The notes under the pieces: generated by a model
The model's database searches: none
What the model saw: the letters and a program-made list of their open reading frames with translations, nothing else
Told to the model about the DNA's origin: nothing
Shown: positions 26,867 to 35,557 of the stretch, in pieces
Layout: each line of letters opens with the position of its first letter
Numbering within the stretch: position 1 is the first letter of the stretch
Program-made: the position numbers and the translations under genes
Origin: WTGA01 sp965214055
GTDB taxonomy: Bacteria > Pseudomonadota > Gammaproteobacteria > Arenicellales > Poriferihabitantaceae
Assembly (NCBI GenBank): GCA_965214055.1
Contig: OZ243931.1
Span: 2,666,001-2,730,000 of the forward strand
Direction of reading: 5' to 3'
Length of the DNA stretch: 64,000 nt

Positions 26867-28183
26867 TCACTTCTGTTTGCCAGAAGAATCTTCGGAAGAG
26901 GACTCTTCCATGGCATGTTGTTGCATGCACTCGATGACAGAGCTGGACGGGTGCATGGCGGCCGGGGTAAATGACCCCTGTTTGGCCAATGGAGTCGCCG
27001 GGCGTTTTGCCATTCTGTACAGTGCGAACAGTCCGGTAATCAAGTGTGCACCGCCCATGCACCAGAAAAAAAAGTCATTCCCGTAAAAATCCATCAACGC
27101 GGCGACCACCACGGGGCCGATGATGGCTCCGATTCCACCCACAAGGACCAGGGTCCCGCTGGCTGCAATCATCTGCTTCGGCTCCAGGTGATCGTTGGTA
27201 TGAGCAATACAGACGGAGTAAAGAGGCAGGGCCAGCCCGGCAAACAGGCCAACAGTGAGAAATTGCACGATGGTCGACTCATACTCTGCCCGGATACAGA
27301 GGTATGCGGCAGCGGAAGCCAGAAAAGCGACAACGGTCAGTACCAGCCGACGGTCAAACCGATCTGACAGTGCGCCGATTGGCCATTGCAGCAATATGGT
27401 GCCCACCACGGCGGAGGCCATGAAGTAGGAAATTTCCTCGAGATTAAAGCCGAGACGCTGGCCATAAATGGGCCCCAGTGCAAAAAGAGTAGCGGTGACC
27501 AGGCCTTCGATAAACATGCAGACGATTCCCAGTGGGGAGATTCGGAAGAGTTCCTTCAGTTTCAGGCGAACGGACTCGTCGAACCCGGGGGTGTCGTTGG
27601 CGGAAAGTAGCAAGGGAACCACCGCAATGGAAATCAGTACGGAGGTCAGCACAAACAGCGGGTAGCCCCGGGGATCGGCGAGATTCAGGAACAGTTGTCC
27701 GATACCGACCCCCATATAAGTGACCACCATGTACAGGGACAACAGCTTTCCCCGGGTTTCGTTGGTGGCGCGATCATTGAGCCAGCTTTCTGCAACGACA
27801 TAGAGCCCGGCAAAGCAGATGCCGCTCAGGAATCTCAATGCAATCCAGGCTGGAATTTCGACAAAGACAGCATGGACAAGAATGGTGGCGGACGCGAGTG
27901 CAGCCAGGGCCGCGAATACCCGGATATGTCCAACCAGAGTCATCACTCTGGGGGTCAGTATGGAACCACAAAGAAACCCCAGGTAAAACGAGGACATGAT
28001 CATCCCGGTTACGGTTGCGCTGAAGCCTTCCTGGTCTGCACGGACCGCCAACAGGGTCCCCTGCAGGCCGTCTCCAAGCATCAGGATTCCAAATCCCAGG
28101 AGTAATGCCCAGGATGACCGCAGTGCGGAGTTAAGACTGGATGGCGGTGAATTCATTCGTAGTTTGTCAAAAGACCGTTGCAT
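26867..28183 (-). CDS. MFS transporter, YcaD-like
   Basis: 438 residues with about 12 membrane segments, arranged as in the YcaD-type branch of the major facilitator superfamily (LMLGDGLQGTLLAVRADQEGFS, then ESWLNDRATNETRGKLLSLYM in the 4-5 loop). Substrate unknown. The first nine residues (MQRSFDKLR) look like translation of a degenerate repetitive extragenic element, so the ATG at 28156 may be the true start. No strong ribosome binding site precedes either. The C-terminus is serine- and glutamate-rich (EESSSEDSS). It is convergent with the broken helicase. Confidence 0.88.
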   Translation of the reverse strand: MQRSFDKLRMNSPPSSLNSALRSSWALLLGFGILMLGDGLQGTLLAVRADQEGFSATVTGMIMSSFYLGFLCGSILTPRVMTLVGHIRVFAALAALASATILVHAVFVEIPAWIALRFLSGICFAGLYVVAESWLNDRATNETRGKLLSLYMVVTYMGVGIGQLFLNLADPRGYPLFVLTSVLISIAVVPLLLSANDTPGFDESVRLKLKELFRISPLGIVCMFIEGLVTATLFALGPIYGQRLGFNLEEISYFMASAVVGTILLQWPIGALSDRFDRRLVLTVVAFLASAAAYLCIRAEYESTIVQFLTVGLFAGLALPLYSVCIAHTNDHLEPKQMIAASGTLVLVGGIGAIIGPVVVAALMDFYGNDFFFWCMGGAHLITGLFALYRMAKRPATPLAKQGSFTPAAMHPSSSVIECMQQHAMEESSSEDSSGKQK

Positions 28184-28510
28184 GGGGTCCGGGAGTAAAG
28201 CTAGCCAACCCGTGAACCGGATTCCATTTGATTATCACGTTTGAGTGCAGACGCGTCAAACTACTTTGACCGGGGCTCCTGAATGGAAAGGGGACAGAAC
28301 CGGATATGTCCGAATGCAGTGTCAGCCGGTGCCAACCCGCTGGAATGCAGCCATTTATACCCCCTTAAAACCGGTTTCCATTTCATCCGAAACTGTGGGG
28401 AAATGGTAAAAAAGTTTATAATCCGCAATATCGTGAAGATCTGGCAGTAAAAGTCTGTTCCGAGTGCCAGTCACCCTTTGTCTGGTTGAAGCTGAAAATC
28501 AAGTACGAAA
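28184..28510. other. Divergent intergenic region with a possible gene fragment
   Basis: About 327 bases between the MFS gene and the oxygenase gene. One plus-strand frame entering the oxygenase gene reads KVCSECQSPFVW, reminiscent of a DUF2256 zinc motif, but has no start of its own. No convincing promoter was located. Confidence 0.35.
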
Positions 28511-29515
28511 TTGAACATCAAAGCGCCACCCTTTCCCGAATCCTTGCCCCAGCCGTACCAGTGTTTTGAAGACGAAGTCCGGTACGACCCCGGGGTACAT
28601 CTGGCCCCGGAATGGCCGGAACGCATCTGGACGCTGGAAGAGTTCGGGTACAGTCCCCGGGAAATCAGTCAATGCCCTTCCAATGTCGCGGTCACGTCCC
28701 CGTTTCGATTGTTTTCGGAGGAAGGCATCGAAGCGGTTTCCCGGGTGGTGAACCGTCTGAAAGCCGTCCGGTCATCCATCAGTGGAAACCGGACCCCTTC
28801 CCATCTTGCAGGGGGGGTCTATCGGTCCCGGTTTCTCAGGGACCTGTGTGCATGTCCGGTGATCCTGGAGCACATGTCCTCCATCAGCGGGACCCGGCTT
28901 GGGCCGCACTCCCTGCCGTCCCAGCAACTCTATGTCAACTATTCTCCCGATGACATCACCCAGGCCGTGGATTCCTGGCATTACGATGGAATCGGGTTTG
29001 ATTATGTCGTGATGGTGACTGACCCGGGGAAGTTGAAAGGGGGGAATTTTGAATATTTTCAGGGGACCAAATACGAAGTGGCTGAAATGTTTGGTATGGC
29101 CGTGCATCAGGTCAGAGATGGAATCGTCGATGAACTGGATGAAAGCCGGGTAATCCAGACCCGGTTTCCACAGGCCGGATATGCCATTTTCCAGCAGGGC
29201 AATATGGTGGTCCACCGTGCGGCCAGACTACTGGAGCCCGGGGACCGGATTACCATTGTACCGGGGCAGGTCGCGGAGGATATTTCCTGTCCCGACCCGA
29301 CCGCGATTCACGATATCGTTCATTACGGAGAACCGGGAATCAAAGCGGAACTGGCGCGCCACGGGGCCTGGCTTGCCCAGGGCAAACTTCAGCGCCTGAT
29401 CCAAAACCAGGACATGTCGGAGAAGGAAGAAGAAATTATTGAACAGCTGAAACGCGCGGTGGCCGATGTCAATGCAGTGATTGAACAGCTGGAACAGTCC
29501 GGGCCGTCAACCTGA
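28511..29515 (+). CDS. Putative 2-oxoglutarate/Fe(II)-dependent oxygenase
   Basis: 334 residues. A double-stranded beta-helix metal site is visible: H157-x-D159 (SWHYDG), H235 (NMVVHRA) and R246 (GDRITIV), the spacing expected of PhyH-like or prolyl-hydroxylase-like oxygenases. The last 35 residues are a charged helix. The family oxidises small molecules with 2-oxoglutarate and O2; the substrate is not predictable. The start is TTG with a weak ribosome binding site, so the true N-terminus is uncertain. It ends 3 bases from the convergent sulfatase gene. Confidence 0.68.
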   Translation: MNIKAPPFPESLPQPYQCFEDEVRYDPGVHLAPEWPERIWTLEEFGYSPREISQCPSNVAVTSPFRLFSEEGIEAVSRVVNRLKAVRSSISGNRTPSHLAGGVYRSRFLRDLCACPVILEHMSSISGTRLGPHSLPSQQLYVNYSPDDITQAVDSWHYDGIGFDYVVMVTDPGKLKGGNFEYFQGTKYEVAEMFGMAVHQVRDGIVDELDESRVIQTRFPQAGYAIFQQGNMVVHRAARLLEPGDRITIVPGQVAEDISCPDPTAIHDIVHYGEPGIKAELARHGAWLAQGKLQRLIQNQDMSEKEEEIIEQLKRAVADVNAVIEQLEQSGPST

Positions 29516-29518
29516 AAA

Positions 29519-31111
29519 CTACCATTTGCACAGCATTTCGCTGCCGACATCCATATTGGGCGGGAATTCTGTCCCAAGCAGTTCCGACAGTTCACAGCGG
29601 ATACTCCTGAAAGCCGGTTCGTAGTACAGGTTCCGGTGTTCATCCGGATCAGATTTCAGATGGAAAAGTTCTCCCCATTGTGACTGGTTGGGGTAAATCG
29701 TCAGGCGCCAGTCGAGGGTTTGGACGGTCTGGTTATAGACGTCATTGCGGACAGTTGGGTGATATTCGCCAAAAAGATACTCCCGGATACCGGAATTCGC
29801 TCCCGCAAGAAGTGGGACCAGGGACTTCCCATCGGTGTTTTCCGGATCACAGGGAATCCCGGTGAGATCAAACATGGTTGGCACGATGTCGATATGGCTG
29901 GATAACGCGTGGGTGGTCTGGCCGGCACCGATCCCGGGCCCCGACATGATCAGGGAGATTTCAGTCAGTTGCCGATAGGGCGGCGGTCCTTTATGCAACA
30001 GGCCGTGGGTCCCCAGCAACTCTCCATGATCGGAAGTGAAGACCACAATCGTGTTATCGGCACGGCCCTGGTCTTCCAGTGCGCGCATGATTTTCCCCAC
30101 CCCCTCGTCAATCATTTCAATCATCCCATAGGTATGCGCGATGGCCTGTTGCATGGACCGGTCGCTGATCTCTTCCGTGGTAATCATGGAACCCGCTTCA
30201 TCATCGGTGGCTGCCCAGTAGAGTTCCCTGAAACCCTGGCCTTTTGGAAAGAGGTTGCGGTAGTAATCCGGAAGACGGTCCAGTTCTCCGGGGTCCGCCC
30301 GTGGCAAGGGCATCTCCGAGCAGGGGTAGCGGTCTGCGTATTCGGCAGGGGGAGCAAAGGGGTGATGGGGGTCCGGGTAGGAAACAAACAGAAAGAAAGG
30401 ATGATAGGATTCAGCCTGTTCAATAAAGTGGACGGCCTGTCGGGTAATCCAGCTGTTGTAGTGGAGTTCTGCCGGGATGGCTGATTTCCATATCTCATCC
30501 AGGTCCTCAGGCGGGCGGGCTATCGCGGCGTCCACCTGTAACAGCTTGGCCGCTTCGGCATGATTTTCCTTCAGCCAGTTTGCATAATGTCCGGCAATGG
30601 CCGCGGTATCGGATTCGCCGAGGAGGAGGTCCAGGGTTTGAAACCCGTAATAAGGACCATTCCACTTACTCGAACGTTCGTTTTTCCAGAAAGCCCTGGA
30701 ATCGGGCATGTTCAGTTCTGCCGGAGCGAGGAGGGGCTGCAAGTGCTGTTTGCCCACACTGTGGGTCGAATAGCCGCTCTTCGCCAGGTTTTCCGTGAGG
30801 GTGGGGATGGAAGGGTCCAGCGCCCGGCCATTGGTAATCAATCCGTGATTTCTGGGATACAGGCCCGTAAAGAGGGTGGCCCGGCTGGGTGAACAGATCT
30901 GCATCGGTGTGTGGTGCCTGGCAAAGCGGGTACCACTGGCGGCCAGGCGATCCAGATTGGGGGTGTTGACAGTTTCATTGCCGGAACAGCCCAGGCTGTC
31001 CGAGCGTTGCTGGTCCGTACAGATCCAGAGGATGTTGGGATGGGTCATGGCAGAAGAGTCGTGCATGGTATCAGTTGAAATATCCGGCGGCGGTCGAATC
31101 GTTCCCGGCAT
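29519..31111 (-). CDS. Type I sulfatase
   Basis: 530 residues (alkaline-phosphatase superfamily). The formylglycine motif C73-S-P-S-R is present, so maturation needs a formylglycine-generating enzyme. Metal-ligand segments ILWICTDQQRSD near the N-terminus and VFTSDHGELLGTHGLLHKG in the middle are clear. There is no signal peptide, which suggests a cytosolic enzyme acting on a small sulfate ester (or phosphonate or choline-sulfate-like compound) rather than on polysaccharide. The ATG at 31111 has AGGA 11 bases upstream; ATG 31048 also fits the family. Confidence 0.88.
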   Translation of the reverse strand: MPGTIRPPPDISTDTMHDSSAMTHPNILWICTDQQRSDSLGCSGNETVNTPNLDRLAASGTRFARHHTPMQICSPSRATLFTGLYPRNHGLITNGRALDPSIPTLTENLAKSGYSTHSVGKQHLQPLLAPAELNMPDSRAFWKNERSSKWNGPYYGFQTLDLLLGESDTAAIAGHYANWLKENHAEAAKLLQVDAAIARPPEDLDEIWKSAIPAELHYNSWITRQAVHFIEQAESYHPFFLFVSYPDPHHPFAPPAEYADRYPCSEMPLPRADPGELDRLPDYYRNLFPKGQGFRELYWAATDDEAGSMITTEEISDRSMQQAIAHTYGMIEMIDEGVGKIMRALEDQGRADNTIVVFTSDHGELLGTHGLLHKGPPPYRQLTEISLIMSGPGIGAGQTTHALSSHIDIVPTMFDLTGIPCDPENTDGKSLVPLLAGANSGIREYLFGEYHPTVRNDVYNQTVQTLDWRLTIYPNQSQWGELFHLKSDPDEHRNLYYEPAFRSIRCELSELLGTEFPPNMDVGSEMLCKW

Positions 31112-31541
31112 TTTCGCCGAATTCCTGCATCATGTCATCCACACAGAGTAGATGTTTTCATCGGCCGGGTTCCTTTCGGGTTTTCGGTTTCTTCCCCGGG
31201 GAGTTTATTTCGGTCCGGTTGGTTGCATCGGCACAGCTTGATGACTCCGCTGTCCCGGGTTATGGGCAGCGGGGAAGGAGAAAGGGGATGGCAGAAATTC
31301 ATGATCTCGCCGCCTCCATGATATCATCAGGGCTTCAACCCAAAGCCTGTTCCGTTCCCCGCATCCACAGGGATGGTTGATAGAGATGGTGCGGACTACC
31401 GGCGGGTGGCAGGACCCGATGATCAATGGTTGTTTGATGTTCCGGGTATGGAACCGCGGCGGGTCAAGCCGTTCCGATTCGGATGCGCGGTTCAATGCCA
31501 GGCCGAATTGGTACCGCCAATATCGACCCTGAGGAAAACCG
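31112..31541. other. Divergent intergenic region, no gene recognised
   Basis: 430 bases between the sulfatase and DUF1989 starts. Open frames on both strands match nothing I recognise. It must hold both promoters, but no clear -10/-35 pair stood out. Confidence 0.4.
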
Positions 31542-32153
31542 ATGCCAATTCCCCTTCCAACAAACAGCCGAACCCCCATTCTCCCGGGATGTGCCGTTGG
31601 TGTCCCGGTTTCAAGCGGGCAGCATGTACGCATCATCAATACTGAAGGAGGACAGGTTGTGGATACCTGGGCATTCAATCTGTTGCAGACCGACGAATAC
31701 TTGTCGATGGCCCACAGTCGCTCCGCGACGTACCATCTTTTTTTCCGGCCCGGAGACCAACTGGTCAGCAACCGCTTCAATCCCATGGTGACAATACTCA
31801 GGGATTGTTCTCCAGGTGCACACGACACACTGCATGCGGCCTGCAGTGCCGGGAGTTACGCGTTCTTTGGAAGTTCCCATTCCCAACCGAACTGCCACGA
31901 CAACCTGATCAGGGTCATGGAGGATGCCGGCTATGAGTTGAAAACGGTTCCCTGCCCGTGGAACCTGTTTGAACAGACGGAGGTGGACGGGCAAATGAAT
32001 CTGATCGATCGGCCGTCCCCGGCAGCAAAGGGGGACTATATTGAACTGAAAGCCGAGCAGGATATTCTGTTGGTCTGTTCTGCCTGTCCTTCCGTTATTG
32101 GAAAAATCAGCGGTGATTCACCCAGAGGAGCAGTGATTGAAATTCAAGGATGA
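31542..32153 (+). CDS. DUF1989 (urea-carboxylase-associated) family protein
   Basis: 203 residues with the DUF1989 pattern: QHVRIINTEGGQVVDTWAFN near the N-terminus, DCSPGAHDTLHAACS in the middle and CHDNLIRVM after it, where conserved Cys and His residues probably bind metal. The family is found with urea carboxylase and with amino-acid or methylamine catabolism, but its reaction is not settled. No urea carboxylase genes lie nearby. A GAGGA ribosome binding site 6 bases upstream supports the ATG. Confidence 0.85.
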   Translation: MPIPLPTNSRTPILPGCAVGVPVSSGQHVRIINTEGGQVVDTWAFNLLQTDEYLSMAHSRSATYHLFFRPGDQLVSNRFNPMVTILRDCSPGAHDTLHAACSAGSYAFFGSSHSQPNCHDNLIRVMEDAGYELKTVPCPWNLFEQTEVDGQMNLIDRPSPAAKGDYIELKAEQDILLVCSACPSVIGKISGDSPRGAVIEIQG

Positions 32154-32194
32154 GGGGAAAATCCGCATAAACCGAGCCATGGGGGTCATTCCGA

Positions 32195-32554
32195 TCAGGT
32201 CTTCCGATGACAGCGGGTTTTTCGGTCGAAGTAGGTGATGCATTCCAGAAAAACCCCCTCGTTTCCGGTTTTTACGAGTGCGGCCCCGCACAGGTCAGTG
32301 CCAATCAATTCCCACCACTCCCAATCCGTCAAGATGTCATTCCTGTCCTGCCTGACCTCATCGGTGAGTTTCCACTGGTTGTGGGCGCCTGCTGACCGGG
32401 TCCACCGGTCCCATCGGTGCATATAGTCGACCAGTCCTTCCCGGTTCACGGATGCCGGTTCGGCGGGGTCCTCGAATCGAAAATCCTCCCTGGTCGCCTG
32501 TAACAGCTTGTCTCCATCCAGTTCGTACCAGCCCTGGATGTAGGTTTCTCGCAT
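32195..32554 (-). CDS. SnoaL/NTF2-like fold protein
   Basis: 119 residues. The pattern YIQGWYELDGDKLLQATREDFRFEDPAEP followed by VDYMHRWDRW is typical of the SnoaL-like NTF2 superfamily of small isomerases, dehydratases and stress proteins. The frame is open for 90 codons further upstream, but that extension looks non-coding and the domain begins at MRETYIQGW, so I use the ATG at 32554. No ribosome binding site is obvious. Function unknown. It is convergent with DUF1989. Confidence 0.65.
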   Translation of the reverse strand: MRETYIQGWYELDGDKLLQATREDFRFEDPAEPASVNREGLVDYMHRWDRWTRSAGAHNQWKLTDEVRQDRNDILTDWEWWELIGTDLCGAALVKTGNEGVFLECITYFDRKTRCHRKT

Positions 32555-32986
32555 TTGATATCTGTCTGACAAATTCTGTCCATTCGGTCTGTTGCATAAA
32601 ACAAGGGCTCCGGTGTCCGGTTTTTCAGGATCAATAAAATCGAACCCGGGCCCGGTTCCTGCGGTGTCTTCGATGTTCCCAGTGTACCCGGGAGTGCAGT
32701 CCAGGATAGAACGGCTCCTTCGAGACAATCCCTTTTTTCTCGACAGCCCCTGCACGGGTCGCCTGAATCCCGGCTTTGATTCCGTCGCACCCGTTTTGAA
32801 CCGTGTACCCCCGTATGATATCACGACCGGTTCAGGGCTCCCGTATCCGGTTCCTCAGAGGTTCCAGTGAATGATACGGGGTGGTCCTTACTTTCCAGCA
32901 AATCACCAGTCGGCGCTGAAACTGTCGAATGGAACCTGTCTTGTCGGGATGTCGGGAATCGTCAATTTCTTCGCGTCAGTGACTGA
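32555..32986. other. Intergenic, no gene recognised
   Basis: 432 bases between the SnoaL-like start and the end of the hydrolase gene. It includes open frames on both strands without recognisable similarity. Confidence 0.4.
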
Positions 32987-34975
32987 CTACATGAAGTCAC
33001 GAAGAATGGACTGTTTCCACCTCCTGACATGGATCACGGCACCCCTTTCATATGCCTTGACTTCCCCTCGAATATGAAATCGAGTCCGGTCCAGGACGAG
33101 CTCGCTTCGGGCAACAGTTTTGATACGCCAGTGGCCCCGGGTCATCCAGCAGATGAATTTCGCTTTCATGGAGGCAATCGGTGGATCATGGAGGTTGATC
33201 TTCCACTGGTTGACATGTTTCTGCCGGACCCGCAGTCCGTGCCCGGGCAGCACCTGCTCACCGGTATCGTCGAGGATTCTCATGATGGTTGAGTTGTCTT
33301 TTGTGTTGCGGGAGACCTTTCTTTTGTAGCGTGGGGATGACGCCATCTCATGTACTGGAAGCGGGTCGGGATTACCCGGAACGGGCAGGCTGCATTCCTC
33401 GCCTCCGGTCCTCACCGGCAGGGTGAGGGATGCAGAACCACCAGTGCTCAGGGTTGCGGTCACAATCTCGGGGGGAGGGAGTATCGTTGGCCAATAGGCG
33501 GTTGACAGGGCAATCCGGATCCGGTGTCCTGCCACAAACCGGTACCCGCATTCATCCAGCCGCAGGGTGATTTCCACCGATTCACCCGGAATCATATATT
33601 CCGGGAATGTCTGGCTGTTTCGATGGCAAAGATTCAGAACTCCCCAGCTGACCCGGTATCCGACATCATCCGGGTGTATATCCACCAGCCTGGCAATGAG
33701 GTTTCCAACGGGCCGGTCAATGGCCACTTTCAGTTTCAGGATTGGACGTCCCAGAATTTCCAGGTCGGCGTCCAGGGGCGGGGTGTCGAACACCAGCGAA
33801 CCGGCATCGTCTTCACACTGGTTTCCGGGCATTTCCCGGTCTGGTTTCAATGGAAAGAACTCTCCGGATTCCAGACCACAGTCCTGGGGCGAACAAATCG
33901 ACCAGGACTGGCCCTGTTTGGGAGGATCAGGTTTCAACTTCTGATTATCCAGGTAATATTTCGTCGGCAGGATATTGTTTGAAGGCCAGTTTTTCTCTGC
34001 GACCCAGCGGCCAGGATCATATTCCCGCCAGTCTGAAGGGCGGATGTTTTCGAGGATGTAGGCGCGATAATCGGGGAGGGCAGTGGCATCATTTTCAATT
34101 CCCTTCAGCCATCGGTCCCACCAGCGAATTGCTTCCAGATGGAAATCCAGCCGGGGATGCGGATAGGCAAAATGGGGGTACCTGTGAATCCATGGGCCAT
34201 TGATCGCCTTGGTGCGCGTACCCATGTTTTCCACGGTTGCGGGCGGAGCATTGAGATACCCGTCCGCCCAACCGCTGATCACCAGGCAAGGAATGGTGAT
34301 CTCCGCGTAGTTTTCACAAATGGAGCCATGTTTCCAGTAGGCATCTCGCCGCTGGTGGTTCAGCCAGTTGGGAAGCAGGAAAGGCTGGGTAGCCAGACGA
34401 TGCAGCCACATGGCGCGCCACTGCGCTCCTGCGAGTTCGGGGTCGGGCGGTCGGGAAGCGTATCCCAGCATGACACTTGACCACCAGAAATTCGAGTACA
34501 GATGGCCTCCATTCTTGTAATGAATGTCGTCATTGTAACGGTCCACGGTGGTGCCGATGGCGATCACCGCTTTCAGGGCAGGGGGCCGCAGAGCGGCCAG
34601 CTGCAATCCGTTGAATCCTCCCCAGGAAATTCCCATCATGCCGACATTGCCATCACACCACGCCTGTCCGGCAATCCAGGCAATGACCGCCAACCCATCC
34701 GCCATTTCCCGGGGCGAATATTCGTCATCAAAGGCTCCGTCTGACTCGCCATGACCCGCGATGTCAACCCGAACCCCCGCATACCCTGCCTCGGCCAGAA
34801 CCGGATACGTTGATTCGTCACGATCCGTTGTTCCATCCCGCTTTCGATAGGGCAGATACTCCAGTATCGCAGGGACCGGAGTCTCTGTAACCGTATCCGG
34901 CAACCAGATTCTGGAGGCGAGCCGACGGCCATCAGCGAGCAGGATATACTGATTTTCCAGAACGTGAAAACTCAT
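32987..34975 (-). CDS. CocE/NonD family hydrolase
   Basis: 662 residues. An alpha/beta-hydrolase of the X-Pro dipeptidyl-peptidase S15 (CocE) type: oxyanion segment EYLPYRKRD, nucleophile G-I-S117-W-G-G, and later segments (SGWADGYLNAPP, then GPWIHRYPHFAYP) that carry the acid and histidine. The C-terminal jelly-roll domain (FVAGHRIRIALSTAYWP) is present. These enzymes cleave acyl esters or amides such as cocaine esters or glutaryl-amides; the natural substrate is unknown. Cytosolic, no signal peptide. Length is normal. Confidence 0.87.
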   Translation of the reverse strand: MSFHVLENQYILLADGRRLASRIWLPDTVTETPVPAILEYLPYRKRDGTTDRDESTYPVLAEAGYAGVRVDIAGHGESDGAFDDEYSPREMADGLAVIAWIAGQAWCDGNVGMMGISWGGFNGLQLAALRPPALKAVIAIGTTVDRYNDDIHYKNGGHLYSNFWWSSVMLGYASRPPDPELAGAQWRAMWLHRLATQPFLLPNWLNHQRRDAYWKHGSICENYAEITIPCLVISGWADGYLNAPPATVENMGTRTKAINGPWIHRYPHFAYPHPRLDFHLEAIRWWDRWLKGIENDATALPDYRAYILENIRPSDWREYDPGRWVAEKNWPSNNILPTKYYLDNQKLKPDPPKQGQSWSICSPQDCGLESGEFFPLKPDREMPGNQCEDDAGSLVFDTPPLDADLEILGRPILKLKVAIDRPVGNLIARLVDIHPDDVGYRVSWGVLNLCHRNSQTFPEYMIPGESVEITLRLDECGYRFVAGHRIRIALSTAYWPTILPPPEIVTATLSTGGSASLTLPVRTGGEECSLPVPGNPDPLPVHEMASSPRYKRKVSRNTKDNSTIMRILDDTGEQVLPGHGLRVRQKHVNQWKINLHDPPIASMKAKFICWMTRGHWRIKTVARSELVLDRTRFHIRGEVKAYERGAVIHVRRWKQSILRDFM

Positions 34976-35073
34976 GTTATACCGATCTGCCGTCTGTGGA
35001 CTGCAATGCAGTGTGCTTCAACCGTCCCGGCTCCGGGCATGGGCCTTGCCGGGTCCACGGAAACAGGTCTGGA

Positions 35074-35258
35074 TTACCGGGTGGATTCTTCCTCCGCCTG
35101 GGGCAGAAGGAACGCGTCGAGTTCCTTGGGCACGGTTCCACTTCGTGGTCCGGCAACGTTCGATCCAGTACATAATCCCTGATGGATTTCTCCTGCATCG
35201 CTACGGTCGTTTTCAGTTTTTTGTGTTGCTCCCGGGTGATTTCAATGGATAGACGCAT
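35074..35258 (-). pseudogene. Frameshifted ParD-like antitoxin gene
   Basis: From the ATG at 35258 the frame reads MRLSIEITREQHKKLKTTVA, then KSIRDYVLDRTLPDHEVE, the pattern of small ribbon-helix-helix-type antitoxins (usually ...SIKDYVLERTLP). The family's end, KELDAFLLPQAEEESTR followed by TAA, is found in another frame from about 35125 down to 35074. A single frameshift thus separates two parts of one antitoxin. No ParE/RelE toxin is found downstream. The unshifted frame runs on to about 34977 as nonsense. Confidence 0.7.
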
Positions 35259-35557
35259 GATTTTCTCATTGGCAATTATTATCAGCCTGAAAGATAGTCC
35301 AAAATGGCAAAATATCCAACATGTTACAAGTGTTGTTTTTAATGCAGTACATACCGCTGCTTGCAAGCGTACATCCAACGCGTGCATCAGCCTCGATTGG
35401 GAACATCCCACCATGGGCTTCACACAGCCCGATTTTGTAATCCCTGTATCAAAATGGTTCCTGGATCGCATTGCGATGATGCGCCCGGCAAAGGCCCGGG
35501 TGAGCCAGATCACAATTTCAGATTGGTCGAGACCGGAGGTATTTATATGACTACAGG

